A stretch of DNA of 64,000 nt from contig JAZNIY010000008.1 in assembly GCA_045577735.1 (NCBI GenBank), positions 124,001-188,000 of the forward strand, given 5' to 3'. Positions 8,691 to 16,761 of this stretch are shown here, piece after piece. Position numbers and translations under genes: made by a program. The notes beneath the pieces were generated by a model, which had not been told where the DNA came from, ran no database searches, and saw only the letters and a program-made list of their open reading frames with translations. Within the stretch, counting starts at the first letter, position 1. Each line of letters begins with the position of its first letter. Origin of the DNA: Stercoripulliclostridium_A sp045577735. Lineage in GTDB: Bacteria; Bacillota; Clostridia; Christensenellales; DTU072.

Positions 8691-9537
8691 TTACGTAGTC
8701 GGGAATGAATCCATACTTAACGTTATTCTCATCTTCCCACTTTGCTACCATTTCTAGATTGGTATCGATTAAATCTTTTACTGCTACGCCGTTCACAACG
8801 TCATCATCCTCTCCTAGAAATTCAACGTCTATTATTTTCTTGCCCTCTTTGATTGCTTCCTTAACGAGGTCAAGACCGCCAACAATGTATATGCTTTCAT
8901 CATATTTAACAACCTTTATGCCCTCCCCACCTAGGTCGGTAGTCGTGGGGAATACGTTGGTTGGTGCTAAAATCATAGCCTTTTTACCACTTTCAAAATA
9001 CTCTTTCGCCTTTTGAAGTATGATTCTAACCTCTTCACGGATGCTTGTCAAGGTAGTATCAAGCACAAGATCGTAGTTGGAGTAACGTAACATTTTTACT
9101 TTGTACAATACCTCATATCTTTCGCCCTCTACCTTGCGACGGCAAATTAGTCCTTGCATAGCATCTTCTTTGGTTTTGTAAACTTCGGCTTTATCTATGC
9201 GATTAAAGAAAACTCGATTTGCGGCAATATCAGGAGCCACCAAAAGATGAACTTTAAAGGTGTCCTTTACAAAGTGCCAAGCAAGACGTGAATCAAATAC
9301 TACTTTGTTTCCGCGTTCCTTTTCGGCATACTCAACAAGCTTGCCGTCAATTATATCGTCGTACTTATGGTCAATTTTGCAAAGCTCGTTTAGTTGCAAC
9401 GTGCTTATTCCAAGCTCTGCTGCGTATTGACGTTGAATTTTTCCGGTATGAAAAATATCAAAGCCGTGTTCGTCTTTTAAGATTTTGCAAATTTCACTTT
9501 TGCCACTACCAAGTTGTCCGTTAATCGTTATAAACAT
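8677..9537 (-). CDS. Cytidylate kinase-like P-loop protein with an extra C-terminal domain
   Basis: The N-terminal ~180 residues form a nucleoside monophosphate kinase-like domain. MFITINGQLGSGKSEICKIL has a Walker A loop; FDIFHTGKIQRQYAAELGIS and VVFDSRLAWHFV resemble the archaeal-type cytidylate kinase. A C-terminal part of ~105 residues is not part of that family. Its pattern (AMILAPTNVFPTT, IKVVKYDESIYIVGGLDLV, KKIIDVEFLG) recalls a ParB/sulfiredoxin-like fold, a weak inference. The start at 9537 follows GAGG by 5 bases; the longer frame has no ribosome site. Length is 286 residues, cytosolic. It lies downstream of gyrA but beyond a strong terminator, so it is probably a separate unit. 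Confidence 0.7.
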   Translation of the reverse strand: MFITINGQLGSGKSEICKILKDEHGFDIFHTGKIQRQYAAELGISTLQLNELCKIDHKYDDIIDGKLVEYAEKERGNKVVFDSRLAWHFVKDTFKVHLLVAPDIAANRVFFNRIDKAEVYKTKEDAMQGLICRRKVEGERYEVLYKVKMLRYSNYDLVLDTTLTSIREEVRIILQKAKEYFESGKKAMILAPTNVFPTTTDLGGEGIKVVKYDESIYIVGGLDLVKEAIKEGKKIIDVEFLGEDDDVVNGVAVKDLIDTNLEMVAKWEDENNVKYGFIPDYVKSRS

Positions 9538-9565
9538 GCATGCCTCAAAAATTCTATTTAATAAT

Positions 9566-9595
9566 AGATTTGTGTGCCTTTCGGCACACAAATCT
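9566..9595 (-). terminator. Intrinsic terminator after gyrA
   Basis: A perfect 13-bp stem, AGATTTGTGTGCC paired with GGCACACAAATCT, has a GAAA tetraloop on the minus strand. It lies 12 bases after the gyrA stop and is followed by ATTATTAAAT. Confidence 0.88.
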
Positions 9596-9607
9596 TAGAC
9601 ATTAGTA

Positions 9608-12211
9608 TTATTCGTTATCTTCTGTTTCGGGTACTTCGGCTACGGTTTCGGTTGCCGTTTCTACCACATCGGTGGCATTAACCTCTTGTGCTTCTTCACC
9701 TTCTTGAGCGCCGTTTTCACCTACGAGTTTGGTGTCATCCAAGTCTTCGTGAGGGATGATTGCGCAAGAAACAATCTTGCCTTCACCCTTAATTCTCATT
9801 ACTCTTACGCCCTTGGTTGCACGGCCAATCTTGGAAATTTCGCCCACTCTGATTCTAATCATAATACCCGTGTCGGCAATGATAATCATATCGTTTTCTT
9901 CTTCGGGATTGATTATCTTCATGTTGACAACGTTACCGGTATTTTCGTCAAAGTTACCTGCCTTAATACCCTTACCGGCTCTACCTTGCAAACGGTATTC
10001 TTCAAGAGCCGTTCTCTTACCGAAGCCCTTTTCGGTAATGGTAACAACTTCTGCGTTTTCGTCATGGATGACTTCCATATCAACAACAACTTCACCTTCG
10101 TCAAGGGAGATACTCTTAACACCCATTGAGCCACGGCCTGTCTTTCTAACGTCGTTTTCGCTAAAGCGAATACACTTGCCGGAAGTGCATGCCATTAGGA
10201 TTTCGTTTTCACCGGTGGTAATGTCGGCACTAAGCATTTCATCGCCCTCGGTTAGGGTAATAGCTATCTTTCCGTTTACACGAATCTTTTCAAATTCGGA
10301 AAGTGAGCACTTCTTTATTAGACCTTGCTTGGTTGCCATTACGATATAACCCTCGGAGTAATCGTGTACGGGTAGGTATGCCGTAATCTTTTCGTCCGCG
10401 GAAAGTGGCAATAGGTTAACCATAGCGCGACCTTTGGTAGCTCTTTGTGCTTCGGGTACTTCATATGCCTTCAAGCAATACACTCTACCGGTGTTGCTAA
10501 AGAATAGTAGATCGTCGTGGGAGTGGGTTACGAACATCTTGGTTACGAAGTCCTCTTCCTTTGCTTTGTGAGCAGTAATGCCTACGCCACCACGATTTTG
10601 TGCCTTGTATTCCTTAACGCCAAGACGCTTAATGTATCCCATATGAGTGGTGGTGATAACAACGTCTTCCTTGGGGATAAGATCGCCAACGTTAATTTCG
10701 CCAAGATCGTAACTGAGTTCCGATCTTCTGGGATCGCCGTACTTGTCTTTAATATCAAGGAGTTCTTCCTTAATAATTTCTCTAACTCTTTCGGGGCGAG
10801 CTAGAATGTCGTTGTAGTCGGCAATAGCAAGTTCGATTTCGTTAAGTTCTTCTCTAATCTTTTCTACTTCAAGAGCATTCAAACGAGCAAGTTTCATATC
10901 GAGAATAGCGTTTGCTTGCTTTTCGGAAAGTAGGAAGTTTTCCATAAGTTTGGTTCTTGCTTCCGGGGTATCCTTGGACTTACGGATGATGTTGATAACC
11001 TCATCGATATTTGCAAGCGCAATAACCAATCCTTGTAGTAGATGTGCGCGTTCGTTTGCCTTGTTGAGTAGGTAACGAGTTCTTCTTACGATAACTTCGT
11101 TTTGGTGTTTTACGTATGCATCCAAGATTTCCTTCAAGTTCATAATCTTGGGAGTACCATCGTCAAGAGCGAGGAAGGTGATGCCCGTGGAAACTTGGAG
11201 TTGGGTTTGCTTGTAAAGGGAGTTGAGCACAACTTGGGGGCTGGCATCTCTCTTTAGTACGATAACTATACGCATACCGAAACGGTCGGATTCATCTCTT
11301 ACGTCAGCAATACCTTCTAGTTTCTTGTCCTTAACTTGGTCTGCTATGTTCTTAATGAGAACACTCTTATTAACTTGGTAAGGAATTTCGGTAACAATGA
11401 TGCAGTTCTTGCCATTAATTTCTTCAATGTCGCAACGGGAACGCATAATAACGCCACCCTTACCCGTTCTATATGCTTGTTTAACGGCTGCTCTACCAAG
11501 AATTAGTGCACCTGTAGGATAGTCGGGAGCAGGGATATACTCTATTAGTTCGTCAACGGTAATATCGGGATTTTCTAGTAGAGCAACGGTACCGTCAATA
11601 ACTTCGCCAAGGTTGTGAGGAGGAATGGAGGTTGCCATACCTACTGCAATACCTTCTGCACCGTTAACGAGAAGGTTGGGGAACCTTGCGGGAAGAACGG
11701 TGGGTTGCATCAAGGTATCGTCAAAGTTGGGGTAGAAGTCTACGGTATCCTTTTCAAGGTCCCTTAGGATTTCGCCGGCAATCTTAGAAAGTCTAGCTTC
11801 GGTATACCTTTGTGCAGCAGCAGGGTGCCCGTCAACGGAACCAAAGTTTCCTTGACCATCAACCAATGGGTTACGAATGGAGAAGTCTTGAGCAAGTCTT
11901 ACAAGTGCATCGTAAACGGAACTGTCACCGTGGGGGTGATATTTACCAAGAACTTCACCAACTATACGAGCACACTTTTTATGAGGCTTATCATAGGTGT
12001 TGCCGAGGTCGTTCATAGCAAAAAGTATTCTTCTGTGAACGGGCTTAAGACCATCTCTTACGTCGGGAATAGCACGGCTTACGTTAACCGCCATAGCATA
12101 GGCGATAAACGATTTGCTCATTTCGTCGACAAGGGGAGTTTGTATGATTTTGGTTTTACCCAATATCTCTTTAATCTTATCTAAATCTAATCTTGACTTA
12201 TTGCTTGCCAT
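9608..12211 (-). CDS. gyrA: DNA gyrase subunit A
   Basis: GyrA is the DNA-cleaving subunit of gyrase. It has 867 residues, normal for the family. AAAQRYTEARLS carries the active-site Tyr, and the quinolone-determining segment reads HPHGDSSVYDALVRLAQDF. It therefore keeps the Ser and Asp found in quinolone-sensitive enzymes. The C-terminal beta-pinwheel begins with a GyrA-box variant, QNRGGVGI, and the protein ends in an acidic tail rich in Glu. It starts one base after the gyrB stop, so gyrB-gyrA form an operon. Unlike the common dnaA-dnaN-recF-gyrB-gyrA order, this pair sits about 20 kb from dnaN and recF is absent from the window. Confidence 0.98.
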   Translation of the reverse strand: MASNKSRLDLDKIKEILGKTKIIQTPLVDEMSKSFIAYAMAVNVSRAIPDVRDGLKPVHRRILFAMNDLGNTYDKPHKKCARIVGEVLGKYHPHGDSSVYDALVRLAQDFSIRNPLVDGQGNFGSVDGHPAAAQRYTEARLSKIAGEILRDLEKDTVDFYPNFDDTLMQPTVLPARFPNLLVNGAEGIAVGMATSIPPHNLGEVIDGTVALLENPDITVDELIEYIPAPDYPTGALILGRAAVKQAYRTGKGGVIMRSRCDIEEINGKNCIIVTEIPYQVNKSVLIKNIADQVKDKKLEGIADVRDESDRFGMRIVIVLKRDASPQVVLNSLYKQTQLQVSTGITFLALDDGTPKIMNLKEILDAYVKHQNEVIVRRTRYLLNKANERAHLLQGLVIALANIDEVINIIRKSKDTPEARTKLMENFLLSEKQANAILDMKLARLNALEVEKIREELNEIELAIADYNDILARPERVREIIKEELLDIKDKYGDPRRSELSYDLGEINVGDLIPKEDVVITTTHMGYIKRLGVKEYKAQNRGGVGITAHKAKEEDFVTKMFVTHSHDDLLFFSNTGRVYCLKAYEVPEAQRATKGRAMVNLLPLSADEKITAYLPVHDYSEGYIVMATKQGLIKKCSLSEFEKIRVNGKIAITLTEGDEMLSADITTGENEILMACTSGKCIRFSENDVRKTGRGSMGVKSISLDEGEVVVDMEVIHDENAEVVTITEKGFGKRTALEEYRLQGRAGKGIKAGNFDENTGNVVNMKIINPEEENDMIIIADTGIMIRIRVGEISKIGRATKGVRVMRIKGEGKIVSCAIIPHEDLDDTKLVGENGAQEGEEAQEVNATDVVETATETVAEVPETEDNE

Positions 12212-12212
12212 A

Positions 12213-14117
12213 CTATACGTCCAACTCCTTTACTAGTTTTGCATTTTGCTCTATGAATGCTCTACGCAATTCCGGAACTTCACCCATTAGTAGGCTGAAG
12301 ATTTGGTCGGCTGCTTCTGCATCGTCAACGGTTACTTGTAGCAAGGTACGAGTTTCGGGATTCATGGTGGTTTCATAAAGTTGAACTGCGTTCATTTCAC
12401 CAAGACCTTTGTAACGTTGTAGGTCGTATTTGCCGTTTACCGTTTCTTGATATTCCTTTAATTCTACGTCGGAATAAAGATATTTTTCTTCCTTATTCTT
12501 AGCAACTTTATATAGCGGAGGTAGTGCTATATATACGTGACCTTGTTCGACCAAGGGACGCATAAAGCGATAGAAGAAGGTTAGAAGAAGAATTCTAATG
12601 TGGCTTCCGTCAACGTCAGCATCCGTCATGCAAATTATGCGATCATAACGGCGCTTGCTGATGTCGAATTCGTCCTTATAGCCACAACCGAAAGCTTTAA
12701 TCATAGCCTTTATTTCTTCGTTGTCGAGAATGCGGTGCATTCTTGCCTTTTCAACGTTCAAAATCTTACCACGTAGGGGAAGAATTGCTTGAATTTGACG
12801 GTCACGACCACTAATTGCGGTACCACCTGCAGAGTCACCCTCTACTAGGAAGATTTCGCAGTTTTCGGGAGTAGTGTCGGAACAGTCGGCAAGTTTTCCG
12901 GGAAGTGACATGCTGTCCATTGCACCCTTGCGGAAACTTTCGCGTGCCTTACGAGCGGCTTCACGAGCCCTTTGTGCGTTGATAGATTTGTTGATTAACT
13001 CTTTTGCGATCTTGGGGTTCTCTTCGAAGTATTCGCCTAGTTTTTGGCTTAAAACACGGTTTACGATGGTTCTCATTTCCGCATTACCAAGTTTGGTCTT
13101 GGTTTGTCCTTCGAATTGAGGTTCGGGTAGTTTAACCGATATAATACATACTAAACCCTCTCTACAGTCGTCACCGGAAAGTTTTTCGCTTTCTTTTAGC
13201 GTCTTGGAAGATTGGCCGTACTCGTTGAATACCTTGGTCAAGCTTGCCTTGAATCCTTCGAGGTGCATACCACCTTCTTCGGTATTAATATTGTTTGCAT
13301 AGGCATATATTTTTTCATCGTAGCTGGTGTTATATTGCATAGCAATTTCCACGATGTTATCGCCTACGTTTTCTTCAATATAGAAGGTGTCGGGGAACAA
13401 GGTTTCTCTACCGGTGTTAAGTTCGTCTACAAAGTGACGGATACCACCCTCGTAACAGAAGGTTTCGCGACGTTCTTGGCCCTCTCTTGCGTCTTCAATA
13501 GAGATCTTAAGTCCTTTATTGAGGTAGGCAAGTTCGCGCAATCTTACGCGCATTAAATCATATTGGAATATGATGGAGTCAAATATTTCTGCATCGGGGA
13601 AGAAGGTAACCTCGGTTCCTGTTTCCGTCGTTTCGCCAATAACGTGCAAATCGCGTTGAGGAACACCCCTATTAAATACTTGCTTGTGGATTTTACCATT
13701 TTGATAAACCACTACTTCCAACCATTCGGAAAGAGCGTTAACGCAAGATACACCAACGCCGTGCAAACCACCGGAAATTTTGTATCCGCCACCGCCAAAC
13801 TTACCGCCGGCGTGTAGCTTGGTCAAAACTACTTCTACTGCAGATTTGCCCTCTTTTTCGATAATACCGGTAGGAATACCTCTTCCGTTATCTCTTACGC
13901 GAACGGCACCATCGGGCATGATGGTAACTTGTATTTCGGTACAATATCCCGCAAGAGCTTCGTCGATAGAGTTGTCAACGACTTCGGTTACAAGGTGATG
14001 TAATCCCTTGATGTCGGTTGTTCCGATGTACATACCCGGTCTTTTACGAACGGGTTCAAGACCTTCAAGGACTTGTATGTCCTGTGAACCATAACTATGT
14101 TCTAATTTTTCGGCCAT
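12213..14117 (-). CDS. gyrB: DNA gyrase subunit B
   Basis: GyrB is the ATPase subunit of gyrase, with 634 residues. The GHKL ATPase domain shows EVVDNSIDEALAGYC, VRDNGRGIP and LHAGGKFGGGGYKISGGLHG. The TOPRIM domain shows FLVEGDSAGGTA, PLRGKILNVEKAR and MTDADVDGSHIR. I use the ATG at 14117 because GGAG lies 7 bases upstream and MAEKLEHSYG matches the usual N-terminus; the longer frame adds 11 unlikely residues. A TATAAT hexamer lies about 33 bases upstream, but no clear -35 is seen. Confidence 0.98.
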   Translation of the reverse strand: MAEKLEHSYGSQDIQVLEGLEPVRKRPGMYIGTTDIKGLHHLVTEVVDNSIDEALAGYCTEIQVTIMPDGAVRVRDNGRGIPTGIIEKEGKSAVEVVLTKLHAGGKFGGGGYKISGGLHGVGVSCVNALSEWLEVVVYQNGKIHKQVFNRGVPQRDLHVIGETTETGTEVTFFPDAEIFDSIIFQYDLMRVRLRELAYLNKGLKISIEDAREGQERRETFCYEGGIRHFVDELNTGRETLFPDTFYIEENVGDNIVEIAMQYNTSYDEKIYAYANNINTEEGGMHLEGFKASLTKVFNEYGQSSKTLKESEKLSGDDCREGLVCIISVKLPEPQFEGQTKTKLGNAEMRTIVNRVLSQKLGEYFEENPKIAKELINKSINAQRAREAARKARESFRKGAMDSMSLPGKLADCSDTTPENCEIFLVEGDSAGGTAISGRDRQIQAILPLRGKILNVEKARMHRILDNEEIKAMIKAFGCGYKDEFDISKRRYDRIICMTDADVDGSHIRILLLTFFYRFMRPLVEQGHVYIALPPLYKVAKNKEEKYLYSDVELKEYQETVNGKYDLQRYKGLGEMNAVQLYETTMNPETRTLLQVTVDDAEAADQIFSLLMGEVPELRRAFIEQNAKLVKELDV

Positions 14118-14206
14118 GTTTTCACTCCTAAAAATTTTGTGCGAAAACATTATAACATAAAATATAATATATGTATAGTAAATATTAGTAAATAGTATAT
14201 ACTTTT

Positions 14207-14260
14207 TTGCGCGCTCGCGCGTAGAAGCGCGCTACGCACGCGATACGGCGCCGTAGCGCA
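14207..14260. repeat. GC-rich palindrome cluster
   Basis: Within an AT-rich intergenic stretch there is a dense run of GCGCGC-type palindromes. They include the perfect 12-mer TACGGCGCCGTA (14244-14255) and GCGTAG/CTACGC inverted pairs. It lies between the gyrB promoter region and the terminator of the next gene. Its role is not evident. Confidence 0.5.
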
Positions 14261-14268
14261 ACAAATAA

Positions 14269-14284
14269 GGGAGCTCGCGCTCCC
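14269..14284 (-). terminator. Intrinsic terminator after the acyltransferase-like gene
   Basis: GGGAGC and GCTCCC form a 6-bp stem around a 4-base loop, 7 bases after the stop codon of the minus-strand gene. TTATTTGTT follows in that direction. Confidence 0.7.
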
Positions 14285-14290
14285 CTACCA

Positions 14291-15595
14291 CTACTTGATT
14301 TCTCTTAAATTTGAGGTTATTTCGACCTGTACGCCCAGTTTGACTAAATTTGTAAAAAACTCTTTTTCAAACTCTGTGTTAACGATATTTCTAGTAAAAG
14401 TGATGCTCGTTATACCGTTATAACTTACAATTCCCATATTAACGGGCACTTTTTTAGAAGGATTTACGTTAAAAGAAAATCTTTTTACCAGCTTTTCCAT
14501 ACCTTCCGGCATATTAATTATGCCCACGTTGGAAATTATTAGCGTCTGCTTGGTCTTTTTCGTACCAAGCTTACCTATCTTAGTACCAAATTCCTTTAAA
14601 AATAACGGGGTGTATTTTAAGAATTTATTGGTTGCAAGTAGCGCAGATACCGAAAGCTTTTCACTAAGCTCGTCTTTGTTTGCAACACCGTTTTTTATGT
14701 CCTCGGAGCAGATTTTAACGTATTCGTCCAAGTCAAGAGGCGTTCTACCGGTATTGACGTAACACTTGGTTAACGTGGTAAAGTTTCTTACCGTATCGGA
14801 CGGGAAAACCTTCCTTAAGTTAATTGGTATCATTGCGACTAAGTCCACGTTTTCGGTATCTTTAACGTATACTTTGGCTATCGAATACAACGCAAGCCCT
14901 GCAATTAACGCAGTGATGGTGCATCCTTTTTCTTTTGCCAATTTCTTTAATTCATCACTTGAAACGTAACCTTGTATTACGCCATATCCCAGCGTTTTGA
15001 AGTGTCTTGCCTTTATGCCAAAACAATTCTTGCCCGCCATTTTTCCAACCACTCCACCAAAGGGATTGAACCCCTTGTAGTATTTGGATATGCTGTCTTC
15101 AAGTTCATTTTCCGGAACGGGCTCACCCACTATTTTAACGTCACCGTGGTCGGGAAGGTCTTCCCCGCATTCGTCCAAATAACGGTACACCAAAGCGCGC
15201 AAGAATTCTACGGCACCCGTGCCGTCACAAAGACCATGGAAAAAGTCAACGGAAATTCTCTTTTTATAGTATTGAACGCGGAATAAAAATCTATTATTCT
15301 TTTGAAAATCAATATTCCTCATACATACGCCGTCATCAGGAAAGGCTTTGGGCTCTTTATCGTTGTACTCAAAATAGTAACGGAAGAACCCTTTTCTTAA
15401 CATAACGGCAAAGGTGGGGAACCTTGGCATTATATCCCTTAATGCAGTCGTCAAATTCTCTCCGTCTACGTAGTTACGCATTTCAACGGAAAGCCTAAAA
15501 ATTGACATAGTGGTTTGCGTTTCACTCATAGGATATATATCCGATGAGTAATCCAACTTATACCACTTAGGACTGGGAACAAAGGGATAACTCAT
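14291..15595 (-). CDS. Condensation/alcohol acetyltransferase-like protein
   Basis: This 434-residue protein looks like a stand-alone member of the CoA-dependent acyltransferase/condensation superfamily. FFHGLCDGTGAVEFLRAL (around residue 120) matches the HxxxDG active-site motif in its HGxxDG form. The later TLIISNVGIINMPE resembles the second conserved block of alcohol acetyltransferase-type proteins. The N-terminus has no signal peptide and the protein is probably cytosolic. It probably transfers an acyl group to an alcohol or amine, but the substrate cannot be read from the sequence. It is a single-gene unit, divergent from yabP with a 61-bp gap and closed by its own terminator. Confidence 0.72.
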   Translation of the reverse strand: MSYPFVPSPKWYKLDYSSDIYPMSETQTTMSIFRLSVEMRNYVDGENLTTALRDIMPRFPTFAVMLRKGFFRYYFEYNDKEPKAFPDDGVCMRNIDFQKNNRFLFRVQYYKKRISVDFFHGLCDGTGAVEFLRALVYRYLDECGEDLPDHGDVKIVGEPVPENELEDSISKYYKGFNPFGGVVGKMAGKNCFGIKARHFKTLGYGVIQGYVSSDELKKLAKEKGCTITALIAGLALYSIAKVYVKDTENVDLVAMIPINLRKVFPSDTVRNFTTLTKCYVNTGRTPLDLDEYVKICSEDIKNGVANKDELSEKLSVSALLATNKFLKYTPLFLKEFGTKIGKLGTKKTKQTLIISNVGIINMPEGMEKLVKRFSFNVNPSKKVPVNMGIVSYNGITSITFTRNIVNTEFEKEFFTNLVKLGVQVEITSNLREIK

Positions 15596-15656
15596 ACGAA
15601 TATTATAATAAATTTTAGCATATTAGTCAATGAGAAGAAATATCAAAGGAGCGCTT

Positions 15657-15908
15657 ATGCAAAACTTTCACGAACTTAATTATACCCCGAACGGCCTTTC
15701 CATCACGAACGTAAAAGACGTTTTCGAATTTTCAGAGAGAGAAATAGTGCTAGGCTTAAACGAAGGTGGCCTAAAACTATTTGGCAAGGACTTTAAACTA
15801 ACCGAAGTAGATCTCGAACACGGCATTCTCAAAGCCACGGGCACCCTTTATTCACTTAACTATGGCTCACAATCAAAAGAAGGCTTATTGAAAAAATTGT
15901 TCAAGTGA
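15657..15908 (+). CDS. yabP: Sporulation protein YabP
   Basis: YabP is a small protein of the YabP/YqfC family needed for spore coat and cortex formation in Bacillus. The 83-residue product (MQNFHELNYTPN..., then LSITNVKDVFEFSE and GLKLFGKDFKLTEVDLEHG) matches the family length and hydrophobic pattern. The start at 15657 has AAAGGAG 5 bases upstream; the upstream in-frame codons have no ribosome site. Its stop overlaps the yabQ start by 4 bases, the conserved yabP-yabQ coupling. In Bacillus divIC follows; here it does not. Confidence 0.88.
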   Translation: MQNFHELNYTPNGLSITNVKDVFEFSEREIVLGLNEGGLKLFGKDFKLTEVDLEHGILKATGTLYSLNYGSQSKEGLLKKLFK

Positions 15909-16255
15909 TACGAGAGGTTCTTCCAGACGTAATAGCCCTCGTCGTTTTCTCAACGGGGGGAGTACTTTACGGCCTATTATTATTGCACGTGGTTTCTCTT
16001 TCTCTAACCGGGCTCAAGTCACACGTCATTGACTTGGGTCTGGGTATTTTTTGTGGTGTACTATTTCTACTCCTTACGGAAGTTTATTACGCTACTGTCG
16101 TTACGCCCTACACCCTATTTTGTTATGCAGTGGGAATAGGAGGTGCGTTGCTTTTCTTTAACGAAAATAAGGCTATTAAAAAAGGGAAGCCCAAGTGTTT
16201 AAAAAGACAAAAGAAAACCCCGAAGTTAAAAAGGAAAACTTCGGGGAATAATTAA
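15905..16255 (+). CDS. yabQ: Spore cortex biosynthesis protein YabQ
   Basis: YabQ is a multi-pass membrane protein needed for cortex synthesis in spore formers. The 116-residue product starts with GTG, overlapping the yabP stop as GTGA. It shows hydrophobic spans near residues 8-30, 40-60 and 68-85, then a very basic tail (KAIKKGKPKCLKRQKK...). The assignment rests on operon position, topology and length rather than on a sharp motif. Its last codons contain a hairpin that serves as terminator for the convergent dut gene, so the two 3' ends share DNA. Confidence 0.8.
   Translation: MIREVLPDVIALVVFSTGGVLYGLLLLHVVSLSLTGLKSHVIDLGLGIFCGVLFLLLTEVYYATVVTPYTLFCYAVGIGGALLFFNENKAIKKGKPKCLKRQKKTPKLKRKTSGNN
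16217..16245 (-). terminator. Terminator of the gltX-dut unit, inside the yabQ 3' end
   Basis: CCCCGAAGTT and AACTTCGGGG form a 10-bp stem. On the minus strand it is followed by a T-rich run (TTTTCTTTTGTCTTTTT), while the plus strand has no T-run. It therefore reads as the dut terminator embedded in the last codons of yabQ. Confidence 0.8.
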
Positions 16256-16269
16256 TTTGGGTTATCGTA

Positions 16270-16761
16270 CTATTTGTTAGTGCTACCGAAACCTCCGTTT
16301 CTTACTTCTTGCACGTCATCGTCATAGGTAATGCCATACTCCAGGAAAATGCCTTGCGCAAAGGCTTCTCCTGCCTTCACCGTTACGGTCTTTCCTTCAT
16401 TAGAAGCGTTGGTTAATTTAATTTGAACGTGCCCTTCGTTGTCGCTATAATAGTAGTCTTGGTCGATTATGCCAACGGTGTTGTTAAGCCCCAGACGATA
16501 CTTGAAACCAAGCCCACTACGAGGATAGATTTTAAGCACCCAGCCCTCTTCCATATAGGCACGAATGCCGGTTGCAATCTTTATAGTTTCGTTTGGTGCA
16601 AGGGTGAAATCTATTGGGGAATAGATATCGTAACCTGCGCTTCCTTTTGTTGCACGCTTTGGTAACTTAATGGTATCGTAGTCCGTTGCTTTTGCAACGT
16701 TGCCACCATCAGCCAAATAGCGCTCCAAAGAAACTTTTTCAAATTTTGCAATCGCTTTCAT
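16270..16761 (-). CDS. dut: dUTP diphosphatase
   Basis: Dut hydrolyses dUTP to dUMP and keeps uracil out of DNA. It has 163 residues of the trimeric type. GSAGYDIYSP, PRSGLGFKYRLGLNNTVGIID and GHVQIKLTN match motifs 1-4, and GEAFAQGIFLEYG follows. The C-terminal GGFGSTNK is the glycine-rich motif 5 that closes over the nucleotide. The ATG shares one base with the gltX stop (TAATG), indicating coupled translation. The spacing between motifs 3 and 4 is slightly expanded (DQDYYYSDNEG), as in other clostridial members. Confidence 0.93.
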   Translation of the reverse strand: MKAIAKFEKVSLERYLADGGNVAKATDYDTIKLPKRATKGSAGYDIYSPIDFTLAPNETIKIATGIRAYMEEGWVLKIYPRSGLGFKYRLGLNNTVGIIDQDYYYSDNEGHVQIKLTNASNEGKTVTVKAGEAFAQGIFLEYGITYDDDVQEVRNGGFGSTNK

